This document shows, one piece after another, positions 55,291 to 64,000 of a DNA stretch of 64,000 nucleotides; position 1 is the first letter of the stretch; the number at the start of each line of letters is the position of its first letter. The notes beneath the pieces are model-generated. The model ran no database searches and was not told where the DNA came from. It saw only the letters and a list, made by a program, of their open reading frames with translations. The translations under genes were made by a program, and so were the position numbers. Source of the DNA: Saturnia japonica. Lineage: Eukaryota; Arthropoda; Insecta; Lepidoptera; Saturniidae. The stretch covers positions 12,524,001 through 12,588,000 of the forward strand of contig CM065323.1 in NCBI GenBank assembly GCA_033032175.1, in the 5' to 3' direction.

Positions 55291-56225
55291 GGTTATAACA
55301 TTTGGTTTAATCTTATTTTATTGTAAAAAGAAGCAAAATTAAACGAGGTAAATAATAGGATATGGAAAATTCATCAACAAAGATAATTAAAAATTTAAAG
55401 AAACCGTAGCAAGTTTTTTCAATTTTTTATCGATTATTTATTTCACGCAAGCTATACTACGTGTGGACGCATCGCAAGCGCTTATTACAAGCTCCTATGA
55501 TTTGTGCATCGAATACAGACTTCACTCGGATTAAGGCTAACCTTCGCAAACCAAGCCAAAAGCTCAACTAAAGATTAGAATTTGTGAATATTTGGCAAGC
55601 ATGTGGACGGGGATACTACATACATACTTAGTACCTATATACATACATACTTAGTACATACATAATTAGGGATAATATAAATATATCCTAATACTGATCA
55701 GAGATAACTTCCCACAAATTTATTTACAAATTTTACCATATTACAATATCAGTATAGTTATAATGATATATTATTGGCAAGGTCACTTACAGCGATTTAA
55801 ATAAATAACATTATGTAAGAGATATTTAATATACACAAATTTAGGAATTAAAATTCTGGTTTCTAATTTAATAATTGATTTATGATAATTGTTATATTAC
55901 AATATTATTATGATTGCTAGTTCTATTTTCAACAACAATACCTTCATTCAGATGCTGGTGAAGGAAAACCTCGTGAGGAAACTTATACCTATTATTATAA
56001 TGTAGTGAGAGAAATACGGAACTATAGATTTATATTTATAGATCTTTAAAATCGTCAATACGTAATGTGCTGGTATCAAAATTAAAACCTTTGCCTAGCA
56101 GTGATAAATTTACAGGAAGATATTATAATCAAACTATATATATTGAATTAACATAAAAAAAGTAAAATAAGTAAAAGTAAAAATGTATCACGTGTGTTTT
56201 TTTTTAATTTCTACATATTTTTGTA
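55291..56225. other. AT-rich stretch with CATA microsatellite
   Basis: There is no gene. 55615-55670 has imperfect CATA repeats with two copies of 'catacatacttagta'. Confidence 0.5.
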
Positions 56226-56515
56226 CATCAATCTCACCTGATAGTAAACGACGATGTGGTCTATCATGATAACACACTAATCTTAATGGGGGACTTGCTC
56301 ACAAGTTTACACACACACACCTATAAGTGCTTGACGAAAGATTTTCAATATGACGGTTGTAGCTAGCTAGGCGGATATTAGAAAATAGCCTTACTTTGGC
56401 TATGTTCATCACGATGTTTTCCTTCAGCGAAGGCTCAGGCTTATTGCAGGAATTCGAACTCACGTCGGCGGACGTTTTTCCAAACAAGCTACCACCGAGG
56501 CACCATTGCAATTAA
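56226..56515 (-). repeat. SINE family B, near-complete copy
   Basis: The head on minus (from about 56510) is TGCCTCGGTGGTAG (A box) and GAGTTCGAATTCC (B box, about 56450-56462). The body includes 'gattttcaatatgacggttg' and 'cttcagcgaaggctcaggct'. An (AC)n tract at about 56311-56320 sits inside. Confidence 0.75.
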
Positions 56516-56736
56516 GTTACAATTAAGTTTCCACTTCTCCCAGATTGTCCGTTGCGTATCAAATTCAAATTTATTTGTAGGGCGATCAAAAATATTTCTT
56601 GTCTTGGCAACAAGATTTTTATTCGAGGCACTGAATAATATAATATAATAATAAATATAATTTACATATTAACCGAACAAACTTAACATAAAAAATAAAC
56701 TAAGAATATCATAAAATTTATTAATCACATAAAATT

Positions 56737-57000
56737 ACTAACATACCATCACGCCTATATCCGCGACGGATTAGGCAGAAGTGTACTAATGTACACTCAA
56801 AGTATGCCGGTTTTTTTTGGGCCTATGCAATAGGGGACGTGCCTATTGCCATTAATCTGACACAAGGCCAAACTCAGAGCTGCTAATGAGAATTTCATAT
56901 AATAACCCAATAACATTTTTCTCTACTTTGGAATCGAACCCAGGACGTTGAGCATAGCAGTCACGTTTAGGTCCACTAGGCTAATGAGGCAGTTATTAGT
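56737..57000 (-). repeat. SINE family C, full-length copy
   Basis: The head on minus reads CTGCCTCATTAGCCTAGTGG (A box within) and CTGGGTTCGATTCC (B box, about 56930-56943). The body carries 'aataacccaataacattttt' and 'cttgtgtcag'-type blocks and ends at the 'catcacgcctatatcc' side. About 264 bp. It is the reference copy for the fragments at 7695, 34936, 54088 and 59155. Confidence 0.8.
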
Positions 57001-57064
57001 AGGTAGATAGATATTAGTAAAAATCACTAGGATCACAATATTAGTAATATAACAATAGGAACAA

Positions 57065-57320
57065 AATAAATTATTAAAAAGGAAACTAAAAACCCGAATG
57101 CAGCAAAACACTTGAGTAAAAAATATCTCTATTTTTGCTTTTTATTTGATTCCCAGACTTCGTACACAAATATTATATAGCCTATGTCACTCTGACAATT
57201 AAAAAGAATCTAACGACACCTCGATGCTAAAATCCGTTTAGGCTGCAGAGCGTGCCAAAGAAATAGACATACATACATACACACACTCGAAAAACATAAC
57301 TCTCCTTTTCCCATTCGGGT
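57065..57320 (-). repeat. MITE-like family D, copy 3
   Basis: Its termini on plus are AAACCCGAATGCAGC and CCCATTCGGGTAAA, an inverted pair. Internal 'gtttaggctgcagagcgtgc' with 'caaag' and CATA microsatellite remnants match copy 1 reversed. Confidence 0.7.
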
Positions 57321-57364
57321 AAATACTAAAACAGTATTCAACTTTGTTTCTTATATATATACTC

Positions 57365-57600
57365 TCAACTAGCTGCACCTCATGGTTTTACTCGTGTTAA
57401 ATTTATTCGACAAACTCTATAGCGTCACTGCTAACGCACTCTTGTAACCAATCTTCGTTCTCACTTCCCGTACAGCTTAGCGTTCACGGTTACTGCTCTG
57501 CTCCTAAAAGTTACAGCGTAAAGTTATATAGTTTCCTCGATAAATTGGCTATAAGCTGCAAAAATAGTTTTTTTTTAATCTGACGAGTAGTTCTAGAGAT
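57365..57600 (+). repeat. Dispersed repeat family G, copy 2
   Basis: 'gcacctcatggttttactcg', 'aacgcactcttgtaaccaat', 'cacttcccgtacagc' and 'gttacagcgtaaagttatat' with 'ag' align with 11640-11815. The third, partial copy is at 62178-62270. Confidence 0.6.
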
Positions 57601-57654
57601 TAGCGTGTTCAAACAAACAAACCACAAGCAAACTGACTTTGAACAATGAGAGAA

Positions 57655-57870
57655 CAAGCTAAATTATTAAGAAGAAAACAAAAACCAGACTACAACAAAA
57701 TCACTAAACACTTTTTTTCTTATTTTTGCTTTTTATTTGAATGCCAGACGTCGTACTTAAATATTATATAGCCTATGTCACTCCCACAATTAAGACGAAT
57801 CTAACGACACCTTATTTGTTAAAATCCATCGAGCCATTTAGGCCACAGAACCTACAATATAAATAAGGAG
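57655..57870 (-). repeat. MITE-like family D, copy 4 (one end lost)
   Basis: 'aaccagactacaacaaaatc', 'tttgaatgccagacgtcgta' with 'ctta' and 'aatctaacgacacctt' match copy 3. The other terminus is missing beyond 'gccatttaggccacagaacc'. Confidence 0.65.
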
Positions 57871-58029
57871 ACAAAATATATATATAATAAGCAAACAAAA
57901 AGGCTGACTGTAAACTTTTTTTTTCATAACATCGTATGAAAAGGTCTGCACCAATAGTTCATTGTTTTAGTCATCCATAAATCAGTTGCAGGCAATATGT
58001 GATGTCAGTGTATGCAAGCTTCAGTTGCA

Positions 58030-58205
58030 GCTAAGGCTATATAAGCACTTTCACTGATTCTTCGCGCGAGTCGCGGGATGACACCCGTTCACGCACGCGC
58101 ACTCTGACCCCAGTCACGGTACCAAACGGACATTTGATTTTCGAATTTATTTTTTAAGTGTGTGTGACGTTCTTGGCGTGGTTTTTCCGTGTGTGCAAGG
58201 TAAGT
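58030..58205 (+). promoter_or_regulatory. Candidate host promoter and non-coding first exon
   Basis: TATATAAG at 58038-58045 is followed about 30 bases later by a GC-rich stretch, expected start near 58069. The candidate exon (about 58069-58199) ends CAAG before GTAAGT (58200-58205), a consensus splice donor. The only ATG inside (58078) opens a 9-codon uORF that stops within the exon. The stretch has no similarity to the repeat families in the window. If real, the gene lies downstream with a first intron leaving the window. No coding exon is seen up to 64000. Confidence 0.4.
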
Positions 58206-58814
58206 TTTACAATATACATAATTAAATTCCAATAACTATTTTTTTTTAATATGCACGATTGAATTTTTTCTACATATTATTAAAATTAGGTTATTTACAA
58301 GAACAAAATATAGAAAAAAAAATGGTTTTACAACATTAGTAATTTTCCATATAATTATTTTAGATTAGAGTTAAGTTATAATATTTACGTGTTTTTTAAA
58401 TATAATTACGTCAATCATATTATTTAAAATGATATGTAAAAAAACATAAGTATTTTAAAAATTTAAAAAAATGTATAGTTATGTATAATAAAGCAATGTC
58501 ACCCATGAATTATTCATACGCACTTTTACGATAATACTACAAACACTGCAAATTGCGCATAAGAAAGACATCAACGAGCAATCGAGATGTGTGATCTTAC
58601 AAATTACTTTAAGCTTACATAAAATTTTACTGTGAAGTAAAGTTTATATAATTATTATAAAATCCGATCTTGTCAAAAAAATATTTTATACTTATTCTAA
58701 TACTTTTATAATCATTTTAAATATCTAGCCCAATGAGATTCAATCGGATTCATAAAAACCACCTATATATCTATAATAAATTAACTTAGTAAGTAAAATA
58801 TTAACCAAACAAGA
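58206..58814. other. Very AT-rich stretch (possible intron start)
   Basis: Very AT-rich with no recognised element. Confidence 0.5.
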
Positions 58815-59047
58815 CATTTTTTTTTGCAAAAAAAGAAAACCAACTTCAAGTTCCTTGGTATATCTTCGAAGTTGAAGGTCCAATGCCAATAAAAATTAAA
58901 TGGAACAAGTCATGACCTCATGATACCTATCAATCCCCTATCAAACAAAAAAGAATCATCTAAATCATATCATAAGCAAAGAAGTTATGGCTGAACCTCC
59001 ATAAAAATTAGAATTCAGTAACCTCCGTCTTTTTTTAAGTCGATTAT
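58815..59047 (-). repeat. Interspersed repeat family A, copy 6
   Basis: Reversed: 'gcaaaaaaagaaaaccaact', 'tatcttcgaagttgaaggtc', 'gaagttatggctgaacctcc' and ends 'ctttttttaagtcgatt'. Confidence 0.75.
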
Positions 59048-59154
59048 TAAATATTTCCGAAAAACAATTGTAACACTTTTCATGAAGTTTACTCATAGGG
59101 CTCATACAACACAATTTTTATTATTATGCTAATAATAAAATATTAATTGTGCTA

Positions 59155-59378
59155 TACTCGAGGTCTTGGGTTCGATTACCAGGTCGAATAAACTGTTATA
59201 CAGTTTTTCAACAAAATTCTCAGTAGTAGCTTGGTGTCTGGCATTGTGCCCGATTAATGCCAATAGGCTCACCCCCTATTAAATAGGACCTAATAAGATA
59301 CCCGGTGAATTGTGGCTATACATTATTAGTACACCTTTGCCTAATCATTTGAGGATGCAGGCGTGATGGTATGTTAAA
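59155..59378 (+). repeat. SINE family C copy, plus strand
   Basis: The B box GGGTTCGATTACCAGG (about 59167-59182) is present but the A box is lost. 'ttctcagtagtagcttggtg', 'cgattaatgccaataggctc' and 'gcaggcgtgatggtatgtta' follow in the family order. Confidence 0.75.
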
Positions 59379-61792
59379 ATTAGAAGATATGACTTCTTTC
59401 GATTAACTAGACCTTAATTTAAAATTATTATTTATTACACATAATTATTAATATATCAGTTGTACCTTAATTGTAACTTAATTATTTAATTTTCATAAAC
59501 TTTTTTTTATTTTATATACTTAATACAATACTTAACAGACAACGCACAGCTTGACGCGGTGGGTTAAGAAGCATATCAATTTGCACAGTATTTTTTTAAA
59601 TAACTTAGGTGATCACCAAATGGGGAGTATAAATAAGATGATTCTTGAGATGTTACTGTTGATAAATCTAATAGGGAACATACCTTATATTTTAATAAAA
59701 AATCCATTGTATTATAAAGTATATTACTTTTATAAATATTTCAATGAAATGAATTAATCATATTTGAACCATGAAGAAAAATGGATAATACGAAAATAGT
59801 AGAAAGAAAAAACCTAAACCTCGACCCAATTATAAACGAATAAATCTAGAAAGTTTTACACAAATAGATCTCAAATACAAGGAAAACTTACATTTAGAAC
59901 AGTAAGATTACTTAAAGCTAATATTAAAAATATAAAGACAATAATAATACAAGAAAAGTTACATCAGTTGAAATTTACAAACACAGAAAGGATAACGAAT
60001 TATAAAGGAATGAACATCTTAGTTAATTAATATTTAAATAAGAAAGGATGATAAGATATTTTTAGTTTAAGCTGTTATTCTCATTTACACGCACAACGAC
60101 CTTGTTTAACCTTCAAAAGTAATATAATATAGGTTACTATTTCGAATCTTTTTACTGCGATGGTTACCTACTATTCGTCTACAGCTACGATTTTAAATGA
60201 AACAGATTTACTTTTCAGAATGCTTTTTCCGAATTAGCTTTAGCTCGATCAGGACTAGACTTTAGCCTCTATTGTGTTCGAATTCTAAGAAGCTCATAAT
60301 CAGTTAAAAACTATAATTTTTGTATTCTTTTTTAACTAGATTATAAATCTCATCTGAGACTACAGTTGCGGATGAACCTTAGCCTAGTCTTGTATATTTC
60401 TCCAGAACGGTTTATTTCTGGATTTCTCTTTCTAACTCTTGACATCAATTGTTTTCAATCACTTGCATAACAACACTAAAATCTAAAAAACTTTTTGTGA
60501 AATAAACATATCAAAATAGCGTTAACATTAAAATCTAAATATAGTACTAATATTTACACACAACATTATTAATTATAACATACTAATAACAGGCAATAAA
60601 ATATTAATATGTGATTTAGTAAATTGAGAAATATGTAATCTCGTTAAAATCTTGCGAACCATATTATAATAAGTTTATTTCTTATGCAAAATGGCCTAAC
60701 CTTGAATTAACTTTTCAAACGTGCTACTGTCAAATGTCAAACGATTAGAAGGTGAAGATGGTCTCGCCATAGGTTATCGCGTTCACTACGGCAGGTGGTC
60801 GAAACGGCCTCTTTGTGGTGGTGTGCGCTAATTACGCTGCTCGTTAACAAAAATATCATTGCTTTGCGACTGATAACAATTTCTGAATTCAGTGGTAGCG
60901 ATCCATCCAGACACAATTGTCGTATCCAACCAACCAGCAAACAAGAATAACATTAACGAATTATGATAATTTAAAATTAATTTCATTCATATCGTTCCAA
61001 AGAGTCGTGTTCACGAAAAAAACATTTGACATCGTGAAGTGCGCGAGCGCATCCGACCTTTATGTTTACCCGAAGCTCCGATAGTCCCATGAATATTAAC
61101 CGATCGGGGAACTAAAAGCTTATTGCGAAATCTCTCGTTAAATTTACGTACTGTCACATTCGTAAACGATGTGAATATTTTATATTTTACGGATAGTTAA
61201 AATAATCTTGGATATAATTCAAAACTTCTTATATTTTCAAACTTGAATACAAGAACCTGAATCTTGTTTGATAATGTTCATTAATAATAATAGCTCATGT
61301 ATCCTTATTATTAGCTATTAAAATAAATAATAATAATAATATTTATTGGTTATCATACATATTATATATATTTTTTAAATATTGTTTAGTTATTACATAG
61401 GTAATATTTTACTGACAATATTAAACACATATCATTCCAAAAACAAGAATAAACACAAAAGGTTTATGTAATTTTATAATTAATATATTCATTTATGTCA
61501 CCCAATGGTCGAACTTTAAAATGATTTAACCTGTCTATTAAAAAAACGAACTCTGCTCTACACCGCTAACTTTATCCAAAACGTCGCCACGCCAACATCA
61601 GTGAAAATAAGGTCCAACAATCGGTCTGATCCACCGTATTAGAAGTTTCACATAAAAAAATTTACGAACTGTATGTTTTTCTAGATAGGACCAAATAAAT
61701 CAGTAATTTGTCAAATATTCACTGATAATTGAATCTCTAATAGCTCAATTCAAATTTATCACATTTACGGCCTACCTTACTGATGTGACAGT
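59379..61792. other. AT-rich stretch, no gene recognised
   Basis: ORFs at 59551-59757 (+) and 60737-60940 (-) have no recognised motif. 60740-60920 and 61010-61140 are GC-richer than the surroundings but unassigned. Confidence 0.45.
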
Positions 61793-61925
61793 GGTAGCAT
61801 GATGGTAGCTACCGCCTTGGGATTATTAAATAGTTGCCACGGACCTATATGTGTTCCGGTAGTTGTAATTTCGAGCCGGTGATCATCTTACCATATTCGA
61901 CATCAGATTGTGGTGGTTATTTAAC
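61793..61925 (+). repeat. SINE family B, 3' half
   Basis: 'gatggtagctaccgccttgg', 'ggacctatatgtgttccggt' and 'tcgagccggtgatcatct' follow the family order, diverged. Confidence 0.55.
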
Positions 61926-62814
61926 TAATTTGTAAATATGTATTTCAAAGAGTTAAAAAAACGATTGTCCGTTAGACACGGACTATGTTAGCAGTTTCTG
62001 ATATTATCTCAAATTTAGTTACTAACGAAGCTCATCCTATCCAACAATGCTTGCAAACTTCGATCAAATGATTACAGATTACGATTTAGAACAACTAACT
62101 GCCTTGACACGCATTACGGATATTTAGGAACAGTTGAGCAATTTGTTTATTTTAAAATGTGTACTGTTGTTGTATTACTAGCTTTGCTCCATGGTTTTAC
62201 CCGTGTTAAATATATTCGACGAACTCTCCACCGCGCCGTCAACGCACCCGTATAACCGTGCACCCATGTAGGCATTTTTTTATACTTTGTGTAAAACTAT
62301 CGACATTTTTATGAGGAATAAATTAACTTTTCTAATTAGAATATAGTTTATGTTACTCGCTGATATTATAGCTTTATATTGGTGAAATAATTTCTAAAAT
62401 CAGATAAGTAGTTTTTGAGTTTATTCATTACAAACAAAAAATCTAATCTTTCCTCTTTATGGTACAGATAAACTTCCACAATAAATATAGTATAAAATAC
62501 AAACATTTTTTTTCAACCCTGACTGGTATTTCCAGAGATAAACGCGTTTTCAAGAGTTTTATAATCAACAATATTATAAAATTATCTAAACAAAATGACA
62601 TTTACACAATAACTACACACAGTAATCTAAATATGTATTACTATTTGAAGTTATTATGTGAATATCATTATATTTAGTTTTATTTTAATCTTCATGTTTG
62701 GTCACGCTTACTGGTAAATCTAGTCAAGACGAGTCTTCTTTATTAGTATTCGCTAGAAAGAAAATAAACGTACTTATATATTTTTGAATTCTTTTTTTAA
62801 TGTTATGGTATATA
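61926..62814. other. AT-rich stretch with family G fragment
   Basis: 62178-62270 is the third family G copy ('gctccatggttttacccgtg', 'cgacgaactctccaccgcgc'). The 72-codon ORF at 62459-62677 is AT-driven. Confidence 0.45.
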
Positions 62815-62945
62815 TCTAAGATGGTTAACACGCTAAGCATAATAAGAGGACTGACTCTCAAATACAGCTGCCGGAATAGCAATGCATGACGACAGATTTT
62901 CAAACTTAAAGTGGTAGCTAAAAAAGCTTGCGTTAGAATCTCCCC
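62815..62945 (-). repeat. SINE family B, partial
   Basis: 'aagatggttaacacgctaag', 'actctcaaatacagctgccg' and 'gattttcaaacttaaagtgg' are diagnostic. The head is absent. Confidence 0.65.
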
Positions 62946-62989
62946 AACCTACATACAAATTAATAATAGCAGTCTATAAATACCTGTTC

Positions 62990-63130
62990 CTGATCGTGAT
63001 CTTATTACCATCTTAGCTTATGGCGTATTGTCAATTTCAAACTCTGTAAAATTAACTTTCCCCACTACAGCAAGTTATCAAACTACAAAACAATAAACTT
63101 CAGATAATGTCATTGAATATAACTTATACA
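62990..63130 (+). pseudogene. Possible LINE thumb fragment
   Basis: One frame reads ILAYGVLSISNSVKL and the adjacent frame LQQVIKLQNNKLQIM. Together these resemble the thumb segment of CR1/Jockey reverse transcriptases (…SYGI..WGN...LQK..IRIM). It is short and frame-shifted, so chance cannot be excluded. Confidence 0.3.
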
Positions 63131-63359
63131 TAAATGTGTATTTAATTTATCTTCAAAAACATATAAGACAAGCCAATATCATCATAACCAGATATATATG
63201 ACTTTCAACATTAACATAAATAAAGTCAGACTGTGTTTAGCTTATGCAACCTCAATGCCATAGTATAAGTAACTACTTTACGGTAATGACATGCTTTTGT
63301 AGTGAAGAATTTATAGAATATCCATAGTTTATTATTGGGTTTACTTTGCTTATAATATT

Positions 63360-63760
63360 TCATAATATACTGATGGTACCCGCAACTTCGTTTGCTTATT
63401 ACTGGATATACACAGAGTGTTCCCGGAACGCAAGAAATTAAAAGAAAATAAGTGATAGACTTATCACTTTGTGTATGGGGGTCGCGATCCCTACCATCTT
63501 ACTTTATTACTGTATGTAAACCGACTGATCTCTGAATACGACAAACCAAAAGAAAATAGACGAAGATAGAAAAAACTCTGCGTATTGACCTAGTGTCATA
63601 AAATATACTTTACGACATATCTATTCTCATACCTTCCAAATATACATAAAAAACTTCATATAAATCGGTCCAGCCGTTTCGGAGGAGGGCGACCACAAAC
63701 ACCGTGACACGAAATTTTTATATATATTTATAATAAGGGTGAGTTCAGATATTACATAAG
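63360..63760 (+). repeat. LINE/Helitron-like tail repeat with family H fragment
   Basis: 'gatggtacccgcaacttcgt', a family H block at about 63515-63560 ('gactgatctctgaatacgac' with 'aaaccaaaaga'), and the end 'aaatcggtccagccgtttcg' with 'gagga' and '(TA)n' form a degenerate composite. Confidence 0.5.
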
Positions 63761-64000
63761 CAGTCTTACATTGGGTTAATTTTTTAAATTGTTTTTGCTA
63801 ACAAAGGAGGAATATTAATAAATCTTACGTAAGATGAAAATTTATAAAATAATAAAAATGTTTGAAAAACAATACATTCAATTAATAATACTATTTTTAT
63901 GGTGATAAACAAAATTCCACACTATAAATAAATAAGTATTCTGAAAATTGACTTAACTCTACATAAAACTAAAAAAGAACATTAAAATTTTTAGTTATAA
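63761..64000. other. AT-rich end of window, nothing recognised
   Basis: No gene or repeat is seen in the last 240 bases. Confidence 0.5.

Overview
The window is AT-rich eukaryotic DNA, most probably from a moth or butterfly. The signs are an R1-clade retrotransposon with a TAATG stop-start junction, Jockey-type and CR1/Jockey-like LINE relics, mariner copies, several tRNA-derived SINE families, and short repeats of a style I associate with Lepidoptera. That assignment rests on pattern memory, not on a search. I see no intact host protein-coding gene, no functional tRNA or rRNA gene and no CRISPR array. The window reads as intergenic or intronic DNA built from transposable elements at several stages of decay.

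Layout. 1-13 kb: mostly structureless AT-rich DNA with scattered SINE and MITE fragments and a 5'-end-only scrap of an R1-like element (2704-2769). 13.4-13.5 kb: a perfect 37-bp inverted repeat. 13872-21704: the most striking locus. Two 515-bp LTRs differing at one base, flanked by CTTG/CTTG, enclose an element read on the minus strand that has no recognisable gag or pol. Its interior is a short leader plus three tandem arrays with units of 66, 27 and 49 bp. Two further transposons sit in the 49-bp array: a Jockey-type retrotransposon with an intact 663-codon ORF1 but no ORF2 (14554-17862), and a decayed 1.1-kb mariner (18013-19097). Both junctions restore the array when the insert and one target duplication are removed.

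22-39 kb: AT-rich DNA with SINEs, MITEs, LINE fragments, an N-terminal mariner relic (36725-37012) and a GC-rich patch with two CACCTG boxes (34.6 kb). 39035-44201: a 5.2-kb R1-clade element on the minus strand with a 13-bp target duplication, an intact 600-codon ORF1 and an ORF2 broken by frameshifts, one stop and an in-frame deletion. 44.8-55.3 kb: LINE reverse-transcriptase relics, a C-terminal mariner relic (48.65-49.15 kb) and more 3' tails of the Jockey family, one of them nested inside a LINE relic with its own target duplication. 56-59 kb: a cluster of SINEs and MITEs next to the only candidate host transcription start, a TATA box followed by a GC-rich exon-like stretch and a consensus splice donor (58038-58205). 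59-64 kb: AT-rich DNA with weak repeats.

How the parts relate: the ORF1-only Jockey element and the gene-less LTR element both look non-autonomous and would need enzymes from relatives elsewhere in the genome. Matching 3' tails at 24.1, 48.0, 50.05 and 52.7 kb show that the Jockey family has inserted here repeatedly.
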